12,024 nt of DNA from an uncultured Clostridia bacterium (GTDB taxonomy: Bacteria; Bacillota; Clostridia; TANB77; CAG-508). The number at the start of each line of letters is the position of its first letter. The first letter of the stretch is position 1. A model generated the notes under the pieces. It saw only the letters and a list, made by a program, of their open reading frames with translations. It was not told the DNA's origin and ran no database searches. Made by a program: the position numbers and the translations under genes. Location of the stretch: NCBI GenBank assembly GCA_947624365.1, contig CANQJY010000027.1:1-12024 (forward strand), given 5' to 3'. Positions 6,520 to 12,024 of this stretch are shown here, piece after piece.

Positions 6520-7863
6520 GTGGAAAAAAATTCAAGAGAGATATTAAAAATAATGAGAGCAATGGAAAGATATGCAAAAAGAGAAAATAATAAAATAGAA
6601 ACAATAAAATATCTTGGAGAAATTGAATTAGAAGGAAAAGCAAGAGATATTTATTTAATAAGAGAACTAATTGAAAAACAAATTAATGGTGAAACAAAAA
6701 TGATTGAAATAGACAACTATATTACAGAAAACCTTGAAAAAATTGCAGGAAACAATAGAACTGACAGGTATAATTTTCCAATGGCTATAGAAAAATATGA
6801 TAATGAAAAAGATAGTATTGAAAAGCAATTAAAAGATTTGGGAGAAGAAGGATTATTAGACTTAAGAGAAATGGAAAAATCAAGAGTTAGAGAAATTGCA
6901 AAAGTATTAGGATTAAAAGAAGAAGAAATACAAGAAGTACAAGAAGTTGATTTAAAACAAGAAATAAAACAAGAAAAACAACCTAAAGAAAAATTAGCCA
7001 AAAACCAATTAGATGGCTTACAAATCAGAGAAAAAACAAAATTAAATCAACAAATAAAAGGTGAAACATTAGAAAATAAATTAGGACTAAAAGAACATGG
7101 CATTGAAGATGGTGATACATTAGCAAGGGTATCAAGTAGTAGCTTAAATCAATATTTAGATGAGCCAACAACACAAGTAGATAGTTTTGTTGTTATTCGT
7201 AAAGATGAAACAGCAGTAGTATTAGATGAAGATATAATAGAGCCAGATAATCGTCTAGGTACAAATCCAACACAAAAGATAGTAACAGCTAATGTCGAAA
7301 ATGGAGATGTAAAAAAAGAAGCTATAACTTCAAGTTGGCGTATTGTTAATGGGAATGGAAGAGATTATTTAAGCGTAGGATATGATGAACAATATGGAGA
7401 CCAAAAAGAGATTAAATATATGATGTCCTCTGTAAAAGAAAATGATTATGTAAGTATAGAATTAGAAACTGAAAGTACCTGGCGTCAAGATAAAGATATA
7501 AGACAATATATGAAAGAAAGAGGAGAAGGAACAAGAGCAGCAGATAATGCAATAGACAGAGATAAACAACATGAAGAATGTGAAAAAGAAGAAGTACAAG
7601 ACATAGATAATGATAAAAATAATGATACACATACACATAATGTAGAAAGAGCAGAACTTAATCCAGAACAAAAAATACCAGATACAGATATTACGTGGAA
7701 AGACCTTGCAGAAAGATGTCAAGTTTCTGTTGAAGAAGTATATAATAAATTTCAAAAGGAAAGAGAAAGTGCATCTGTAGATAAGAAAAACGAAGAAATT
7801 GTAGAAGAAGTAGAACAACAGATAAATGAAGAATATATGCATGGAGGTATGCAAAGGGGGTAA
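6520..7863 (+). CDS. Unrecognised charged 447-residue protein
   Basis: I do not recognise this protein. It starts at a GTG at 6520, ten bases after AAGGGAG (6503-6509). It has no signal peptide or membrane segment, so it is probably cytoplasmic. Residues 1-200 are highly charged and Lys/Glu/Gln-rich, probably helical or coiled coil. Residues about 205-330 are less charged and look folded (SFVVIRKDETAVVLDEDII, SSWRIVNGNGRDYLSVGYDE). Residues about 335-385 are acidic low-complexity with an Asp/Asn/His-rich stretch. A short segment at about 392-410 (TWKDLAERCQVSVEEVYNKF) resembles a helix-turn-helix. It lies six bases after rimO and three before trpS, whose GGGGG binding site is within its last codons, so it is cotranslated with translation genes. 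No CGG codon or frame break occurs. A role in translation is only a guess from context. Confidence 0.8.
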   Translation: MEKNSREILKIMRAMERYAKRENNKIETIKYLGEIELEGKARDIYLIRELIEKQINGETKMIEIDNYITENLEKIAGNNRTDRYNFPMAIEKYDNEKDSIEKQLKDLGEEGLLDLREMEKSRVREIAKVLGLKEEEIQEVQEVDLKQEIKQEKQPKEKLAKNQLDGLQIREKTKLNQQIKGETLENKLGLKEHGIEDGDTLARVSSSSLNQYLDEPTTQVDSFVVIRKDETAVVLDEDIIEPDNRLGTNPTQKIVTANVENGDVKKEAITSSWRIVNGNGRDYLSVGYDEQYGDQKEIKYMMSSVKENDYVSIELETESTWRQDKDIRQYMKERGEGTRAADNAIDRDKQHEECEKEEVQDIDNDKNNDTHTHNVERAELNPEQKIPDTDITWKDLAERCQVSVEEVYNKFQKERESASVDKKNEEIVEEVEQQINEEYMHGGMQRG

Positions 7864-7866
7864 ATC

Positions 7867-8874
7867 ATGAAAAGAATATTAACAGGAGATAGACCAACAG
7901 GAAGATTACATATAGGTCATTATTTTGGCTCTTTAAAAACAAGATTAGAATTACAGGAAAATCCAAATTATGACCCATATATATTAATTGCAGATGTTCA
8001 GGCTTTAACAGACAATTTTAACAATCCGGAAAAAGTCAGAAAAAATGTAAGAGAAGTAGCAATTGATTATTTATCAGTTGGAATAGATCCAAAAAAGACT
8101 ACAATATATATTCAATCAATGATACCAGAAACAGCTGAATTAACTGTATATTATTCTAATTTAGTTACTATCGCACGTTTAGAAAGAAATCCAACTGTTA
8201 AAACAGAAATAGCACAGAAAAAGGATATTTTTGGAGAAAGCGTAACATATGGATTTTTAGGATATCCAGTTAGTCAGGCTGCTGATATTACAACATTTGA
8301 AGGAGAAATTGTACCAGTAGGAGAAGACCAATTACCATTGATTGAGCAGTGTAGAGAAATAGTAAGAAAATTCAATAGCATTTATGGAGAAGTATTAAAA
8401 GAGCCAAAAGCAATGTTATCGAATGAAAAAAGAATTAAAGGATTAGACGGAAACGAAAAAATGGGAAAATCTTTAGGAAATGCAATTTATTTGTCAGATA
8501 GTGAAGAAGAAATAACCAAAAAAGTTATGAATGCAATAACAGACCCAAACAGAATAAAAAAAGATGATTTGGGAAATCCTGATATATGTATGGTAGCATA
8601 TTATCACAATCTATTTACAAATAAAGAAGATTTAAAAGCTGTGTGTGAAGAATGCAAAGCTGGAAAAAGAGGTTGTGTACAATGTAAAAAGCAATTAGCT
8701 AAAAATATTATAGATACATTACAGCCAATAAGAGAAAAAAGAGCATATTATGAGGCTCATTTAGAAGAGGTAGATAAAATATTGCAAGAAGGAACTGAAA
8801 AGGCAAGAAAAGTTGCAAAAGAAACAATGAAAAAAGTAAAAAAAGCAATGAAACTAGATTATTTTGAAAATTAG
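7867..8874 (+). CDS. trpS: Tryptophanyl-tRNA synthetase with Cys-cluster motif
   Basis: A class Ic synthetase that charges tRNA-Trp. The HIGH signature is at 15-18 (GRLHIGHYFGS) and the KMSKS-type loop reads KMGKS at 198-202. Length 335 is usual. Cys241, Cys263, Cys270 and Cys273 form C-x21-C-x6-C-x2-C, close to the C-x22-C-x6-C-x2-C motif that binds a 4Fe-4S cluster in Thermotoga maritima TrpRS and is thought to aid anticodon recognition. It therefore probably belongs to the iron-sulfur subgroup. The start follows GGGGG at 7856-7860, three bases after the preceding stop. The obg binding site overlaps the trpS stop codon. There is no T-box leader in front, as expected for an internal operon gene. 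Confidence 0.95.
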   Translation: MKRILTGDRPTGRLHIGHYFGSLKTRLELQENPNYDPYILIADVQALTDNFNNPEKVRKNVREVAIDYLSVGIDPKKTTIYIQSMIPETAELTVYYSNLVTIARLERNPTVKTEIAQKKDIFGESVTYGFLGYPVSQAADITTFEGEIVPVGEDQLPLIEQCREIVRKFNSIYGEVLKEPKAMLSNEKRIKGLDGNEKMGKSLGNAIYLSDSEEEITKKVMNAITDPNRIKKDDLGNPDICMVAYYHNLFTNKEDLKAVCEECKAGKRGCVQCKKQLAKNIIDTLQPIREKRAYYEAHLEEVDKILQEGTEKARKVAKETMKKVKKAMKLDYFEN

Positions 8875-8883
8875 GAGAAAGGT

Positions 8884-10157
8884 ATGTTTACAGATTATAC
8901 AAAAATAATTATAAAATCAGGAGATGGCGGAAATGGTGCAGCAACCTTCCGCCGTGAAAAATATGTAGCAGCAGGACGGACCTGATGGTGGTGATGGCGG
9001 AAATGGTGGAGATATTTATTTCCAAGTAGATAAAGATAGAAATACATTAATTGATTTTAGATATAATAAAAAATTCAAAGCTGAAAATGGAGAAAACGGA
9101 AGCGGAAATCATTGTAATGGAAAATATGGAGAAGATTTATACATTAAAGTACCAATTGGTACTGTTAAAAGATGCTCAAACAAATAAAGTAATTGCTGAT
9201 TTATCAAATCCAAATCAAACAGAATTGGTTTTAAAAGGAGGAAGAGGCGGAAGAGGAAATTCACATTTTGCCACATCCACAAGACAAGCTCCTAGATTTT
9301 CAGAAGATGGGGACAAAGGAGAAGAAAAAGAAATCATTTTGGAATTAAAATTGTTAGCTGATGTAGGGTTACTAGGATTTCCTAATGTAGGAAAATCAAC
9401 ATTTTTATCAAAAGTAACAGATGCAAGACCTAAAATTGCAAATTACCACTTTACAACATTACAGCCTAATTTAGGAGTTGTAAAAACAAAAGATGGAGAT
9501 GGATTTGTAATTGCAGATATACCAGGAATTATTGAAGGAGCAAGTGAAGGAGTCGGGCTTGGAATTCAATTTTTAAGGCATATTGAAAGAACACGTTTAT
9601 TATTACATTTTATAGATGTTTCAGGAGAAGAAGGAAGAGACCCAGTAGAAGATTATAGAACAATTAATCAAGAACTAAAAAAATATAGTGAAAAATTAAC
9701 TAAAAGAAAGCAAATTATAGTTGCAACTAAAATAGATAGTATGCAAGATGATGAAAACTACAAGAAGTTAGAACAATTAGCTAAAAAAGAAAATATAGAA
9801 ATTTACAAAATTTCTTCTGTTACAGGGCAAGGAATAGAACAATTAATAGACCATGTATCTAAAGTATTAAAAACATTGCCAAAAGAAGAATTAATAGATA
9901 TAGAAGATAGAATAGTATATACATTACCAGATAAGGACCAAGAATGGGAAGCCAGAAGAGAAGGAGATATTTTCTATGTTACAGGTAGAGCTGTTGATAG
10001 ATTAATGGGAAGAATTAACATAGAAGATAATGAGTCTATGTATTATTTCCATAAATGTTTAAAAAATATGGGAATTGACGACAAATTAAAAGAACTAGGA
10101 ATTTGTGAAGGAGATACTGTTTATATTTCTGACTGGGAATTAGAATGGGAAGATTAG
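8884..10157 (+). CDS. obg: GTPase Obg, broken frame at two points
   Basis: Obg is an essential GTPase in the bacteria tested; it acts in large-subunit ribosome assembly and stress responses. AGGAG at 8873-8877 sets the ATG at 8884. Three frames together give a complete protein of about 424 residues. The Gly-rich Obg fold runs from 1 to about 158 (SGDGGNGAATFRREKYVAAG, later KGGRGGRGNSHFATS). The G domain has GFPNVGKS near 164, DIPGIIEGA near 211, a TKID G4 motif in place of the usual NKxD, and SSVTGQG. An OCT-type C-terminal domain ends WELEWED. Break 1 is at the CGG of 8977-8979: skipping C gives VAAGGPDGGDGGNGGD, exactly the family pattern. Break 2 is near 9164-9168, where GTV-x-KDA is expected but two bases appear to be missing. 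A separate start at 9051 would lack much of the Obg fold and is not credible. Confidence 0.88.
8977..8980 (+). other. C|GGA frame-change site in obg
   Basis: Codon 32 is CGG after GCA-GCA-GGA; the unshifted frame then reads ACC and TGA (8983-8985). Reading GGA from 8978 gives AAGGPDGGDGG, matching the highly conserved glycine repeat of Obg with no residue lost or gained. The skipped base is thus placed precisely at the C of 8977. Confidence 0.75.
9164..9170 (+). other. Second frame break in obg, not at CGG
   Basis: The frame entered at 8978 reads through GGT-ACT-GTT and then would stop at TAA 9185-9187. The rest of Obg lies one base further on, starting AAA-GAT-GCT at 9168. A +1 step gives GTV-KDA, one residue short of the family pattern GTV-x-KDA; a -2 step at GTT would give GTVLKDA, full length. 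A two-base deletion or a sequence error is the simplest reading. Confidence 0.6.
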
Positions 10158-10188
10158 AAAAACTTGAATTTATATTCAAGTTTTTTTT
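10158..10188 (+). terminator. Intrinsic terminator after obg
   Basis: A perfect 12-bp stem (10158-10169 with 10174-10185) and a TTAT loop begin directly after the obg stop and run into eight T at 10181-10188. This is a strong intrinsic terminator and closes the rng-to-obg run. Confidence 0.92.
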
Positions 10189-10209
10189 CAAATAATTTGT
10201 TAAAAACAG

Positions 10210-10238
10210 TTGTAAAATTAGCAAAAAATTGATATACT
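10210..10238 (+). promoter_or_regulatory. Sigma-A promoter of the Asp23-amaP-nusB operon
   Basis: TTGTAA at 10210-10215 and TATACT at 10233-10238 are 17 bases apart. It lies just after the obg terminator and 25 bases before the Asp23 start codon, whose binding site AAAGGAGG is at 10249-10256. No sigma-B-type motif is evident. Confidence 0.75.
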
Positions 10239-10263
10239 GTTACCATGTAAAGGAGGAATAAAC

Positions 10264-10713
10264 ATGGAAGATGAAAACAAACCTTTAGAAGAAGAAACAC
10301 AAGAGAATGAAACAACAGAAAATGAAGCAATACAGATTTCAAATGATGTTATAGCTGTAATTGCAGGTGTAGCAGTATCAGAAGTACAAGGAGTATCTTC
10401 AATGGCAGGCGGATTTGCAGGAGGAATTAGTGAAGTATTAAGTGGAAAGAAAAATTTAGCAAAAGGAATAAAAGTAGAAAAAGATGAAACAACAGTTAAA
10501 ATTGATGTTAATATTATTGTAGAATATGGAACAAGAATACCAGATGTTGCATTTGAGATTCAAAACAGAGTAAAAACATCAGTAGAAAATATGACAGGTT
10601 TAACAGTAGAAGAAGTAAATGTACATGTGCAAGGTGTGAACACAGAAACTATAAAACAAGAAGAAAATGAAGAAGAAAATACAGAAATAGAAAATGAAGA
10701 AGGGAAGGAATAA
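10264..10713 (+). CDS. Asp23/Gls24-family envelope stress response protein
   Basis: A small cytoplasmic protein; its Staphylococcus aureus relative Asp23 is an abundant alkaline-shock protein held at the membrane by AmaP. The first 23 residues and the last 20 are acidic and low-complexity. The Asp23 domain spans about 24-128 (ISNDVIAVIAGVAVSEVQGVSSMAGG, then VDVNIIVEYGTRIPDVAFEIQNRVK and EEVNVHVQGV). Length 149 is usual. It is the first gene after a promoter and has a near-perfect binding site, AAAGGAGG. The next gene starts three bases after its stop and encodes the membrane anchor, supporting the assignment. Confidence 0.93.
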   Translation: MEDENKPLEEETQENETTENEAIQISNDVIAVIAGVAVSEVQGVSSMAGGFAGGISEVLSGKKNLAKGIKVEKDETTVKIDVNIIVEYGTRIPDVAFEIQNRVKTSVENMTGLTVEEVNVHVQGVNTETIKQEENEEENTEIENEEGKE

Positions 10714-10715
10714 AA

Positions 10716-11270
10716 ATGAGAATTATTGAAAAAATCACATTAATTATATATTCTAATATTATGCTAATTTTATCAATTATTGCATGTTTACTAGTATTTG
10801 GGTGGCTAGATATACAAGTTGTGAAAAGTGTAATCACAACTTGTATTACAACAGATCCAGCATCAAAAATTGTTTTAGGAGCAAGTGTTGTATTTATATT
10901 ATTGTCTATTAGATGTATCTTTTTTGACCCAGCATCAAAAGAAGAGATAAAAGACAGACAAGGAGTTCTTTTAGAAAATGAAAATGGAAAATTAATGATA
11001 TCAAAAGAAACAATAGAAAATTTAGTAGAATCTGTTGCAACAGATTTTAAAGATGCAGATAATATTACAACAAGAGTTGAATTAGATAGAGAAAACAATG
11101 TTAGTATATTTGCTAATTTAGTTGTTACATCAGATGCCATTATAAAAGATTTATCAGCAAATCTTCAAAATAAAATAAAAGAGAAAATTAAACTAGCAAC
11201 AGATTTAGATGTAAAAGAAGTAAATATTTCAGTAAAAAAAGTAGCACCAGTACAAGAAGAGCAAGCATAA
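10716..11270 (+). CDS. amaP: AmaP-like alkaline shock membrane anchor
   Basis: Membrane partner of the Asp23 protein. Two hydrophobic segments lie at about 7-30 and 51-69, joined by a short loop. After them comes a cytoplasmic region from about 75 to 184 with an Asp23-like fold (MISKETIENLVESVA, then VSIFANLVVTSDAII and LDVKEVNISVKKV). Binding-site bases GGGAAGGA overlap the end of the preceding gene. The anchor role is inferred from family and context. A perfect 13-bp inverted repeat lies within the DNA for the loop between the two membrane segments. Confidence 0.88.
   Translation: MRIIEKITLIIYSNIMLILSIIACLLVFGWLDIQVVKSVITTCITTDPASKIVLGASVVFILLSIRCIFFDPASKEEIKDRQGVLLENENGKLMISKETIENLVESVATDFKDADNITTRVELDRENNVSIFANLVVTSDAIIKDLSANLQNKIKEKIKLATDLDVKEVNISVKKVAPVQEEQA
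10812..10846 (+). repeat. Perfect 13-bp inverted repeat inside amaP
   Basis: Bases 10812-10824 are the exact reverse complement of 10834-10846, with nine bases between them. It encodes the loop between the AmaP membrane segments. It is not followed by a T run, so it is not an intrinsic terminator; it could be an RNA stem or an operator-like site. Confidence 0.7.
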
Positions 11271-11294
11271 GATACATAGAAAGGAATGATAAAA

Positions 11295-11498
11295 ATGGAA
11301 GATTTAAAAAAGTTTTTAACTAATTATTGTGGAGCTATAATTGGTATTATCATTGCAATCATTATTTTAGCTACAAGACTATATGACTTAATTATTGGTG
11401 TTGTTGTCGTTATATTAGGTGCATTTATTGGGAATTACGTACAACAAAACAAAGAAGATGTCAAAACAAAATTAAAAAGTTGGATAGATAAAATGTAG
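11295..11498 (+). CDS. DUF2273 small membrane protein
   Basis: A 67-residue protein, almost entirely two adjacent hydrophobic segments (about 10-27 and 31-49) followed by a basic tail. DUF2273 proteins are usual companions of Asp23 and AmaP and are thought to be part of the same membrane-linked stress complex; their exact role is unknown. I chose ATG 11295, nine bases after AAAGGA at 11280-11285. An in-frame ATG at 11286 touches that binding site directly and is unlikely to be used. Confidence 0.87.
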   Translation: MEDLKKFLTNYCGAIIGIIIAIIILATRLYDLIIGVVVVILGAFIGNYVQQNKEDVKTKLKSWIDKM

Positions 11499-11526
11499 TA
11501 TATAGGACAAGCAGAAAGGGAGAACT

Positions 11527-11938
11527 ATGAACAGAACACAGATGCGTGAAAATGCATTCAAACTATTATATAGTTTAGAAGTGCAAAAAAAGCAAAACGT
11601 AGAAGAACAAATAGAACTATACATTGAAAATAATGAAATAGAAAATGAAGAAGCAAAACTGTATATTAAAGATGCAATTATTCGGAATTGAAAAAAATCA
11701 AGATGAAATACAAGAATTAATAAAATCTAATCTAAAATCTAATTGGAAAATAGACAGAATTTCAAAAGTTAATTTAAGCATATTAGAATTAGCAATTTAT
11801 GAGATCAAATATACAGAAATTCCATTTAAAGTAGCAATTAATGAAGCTGTTGAATTAGCAAAACGATATGGAGAAGAAAATTCAAAAACATTTGTAAATG
11901 GAATATTGGCAAGTATAGTAAAGGAAGCAGATGAATAA
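11527..11938 (+). CDS. nusB: Transcription antitermination factor NusB, +1 frameshift at CGG
   Basis: NusB binds boxA RNA with S10 (NusE) in antitermination complexes on rRNA operons. The start follows AAAGGGAG at 11515-11522. The first frame gives MNRTQMRENAFKLLYSLEVQ, a typical NusB opening, and stops at TGA 11689-11691 after CGG-AAT. Codon 53 is CGG (11683-11685). Skipping its C and reading GGA at 11684-11686 gives IKDAIIGIEKNQDEIQELI, restoring the glycine conserved in NusB. The +1 frame then continues through WKIDRISKVNLSILELAIYEI and VAINEAVELAKRYGEE to TAA 11936-11938. The joined protein is 136 residues, the normal family size. Without the shift only 54 residues would be made, surely non-functional. 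The downstream half is well conserved, which argues against decay. The stop codon overlaps the xseA start by one base. Confidence 0.9.
11683..11686 (+). other. C|GGA frame-change site in nusB
   Basis: CGG follows ATT-ATT and is followed by AAT-TGA in the unshifted frame. Reading GGA from 11684 restores the conserved NusB glycine with no residue lost. The seven-A run at 11691-11697 lies after the unshifted stop and cannot be the slip site. Confidence 0.75.
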
Positions 11939-12024
11939 TGAAATACGAGAATATGGCAATCACAGTAAGTGAACTAAATAGCTATATCAAAGAGAAGTTA
12001 GCAGATGATGAATATTTAAGTAGT
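11938..12024 (+). CDS. xseA: Exodeoxyribonuclease VII large subunit, N-terminal fragment
   Basis: The first 29 residues only; the gene runs off the window. The segment ITVSELNSYIKEKLADDEYLSS matches the start of XseA, where the OB-fold DNA-binding domain begins (ITVSELN is characteristic). XseA with XseB degrades single-stranded DNA. The ATG at 11938 overlaps the nusB stop as TAATG and has AAGGAAG at 11921-11927. A second in-frame ATG at 11953 is possible. The nusB-xseA order is common in Firmicutes. Confidence 0.85.
   Translation, partial: MKYENMAITVSELNSYIKEKLADDEYLSS

Noticed and set aside
9051..10157. Separate shorter GTPase starting at 9051
   Set aside because: The first part of that frame (9051 to about 9167) is out of register with the Obg fold; the Obg protein is encoded there in the other frame and only joins near 9168.
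3809..11686. Simple reassignment of CGG to another amino acid or to stop
   Set aside because: Reading CGG as any single amino acid leaves all three genes ending one to three codons later, and stop reassignment would truncate them as well. The protein resumes only in the +1 frame.
3809..11686. Random sequencing or assembly insertions as the cause of the CGGA breaks
   Set aside because: Not fully excluded, and the second obg break is a warning. Random insertions would not be expected to give C before GGA three times out of three, nor in a window otherwise without in-frame CGG, and none is in a homopolymer.
3323..11938. pth, obg and nusB as pseudogenes
   Set aside because: Both sides of each break are well conserved, starts and binding sites are intact, and these genes are normally single-copy and essential or highly conserved. 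One-base changes at the same CGGA motif do not look like decay.

Overview
The window is a gene-dense, very A+T-rich stretch with every gene on the + strand. Gene content points to a low-GC Firmicute, most likely an uncultured gut-type member of the Clostridia. The markers are CarD, a clostridial RNase E/G, RimO, a TrpRS with a metal-type Cys cluster, Obg with a C-terminal domain, and the Asp23-AmaP-DUF2273-NusB-XseA string. No phage, insertion sequence, CRISPR array, tRNA or rRNA is visible. Layout: (1) dUTPase (dut), ended by a long hairpin whose loop and right arm carry the sigma-A promoter for carD. carD has an attenuator-like leader and its own terminator. (2) A MATE transporter fused to a cytidylate-kinase-like domain. 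(3) pth, a short array of GTCC/GGAC palindromes, then the closely packed run rng - rimO - unknown gene - trpS - obg, closed by a strong terminator at 10158-10188. (4) A good promoter at 10210-10238 driving Asp23/Gls24 - amaP - DUF2273 - nusB - xseA, the last cut by the window edge. The theme is translation and RNA housekeeping (Pth, RNase G, RimO, TrpRS, Obg, NusB) beside an envelope-stress gene set. The most striking observation is a shared recoding-like signal. Three normally essential or highly conserved genes (pth, obg, nusB) are each out of frame by one base, and in all three the break is at an in-frame CGG codon followed by A. Skipping the C and reading the next three bases as GGA (Gly) restores the family sequence, exactly so at the conserved glycines of Obg and NusB. 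I checked every CGG trinucleotide in the window. Of roughly 3,800 codons, these three are the only in-frame CGG codons; every other CGG (about 17) straddles two codons. In each gene the unshifted frame reaches TGA one to three codons after the CGG. This suggests that CGG is not decoded normally here and that C|GGA directs +1 frameshifting or is read as a four-base Gly codon. A convergent sequence artefact cannot be excluded from the sequence alone. obg also carries a second, different frame break near 9167, which is a caution about sequence accuracy.
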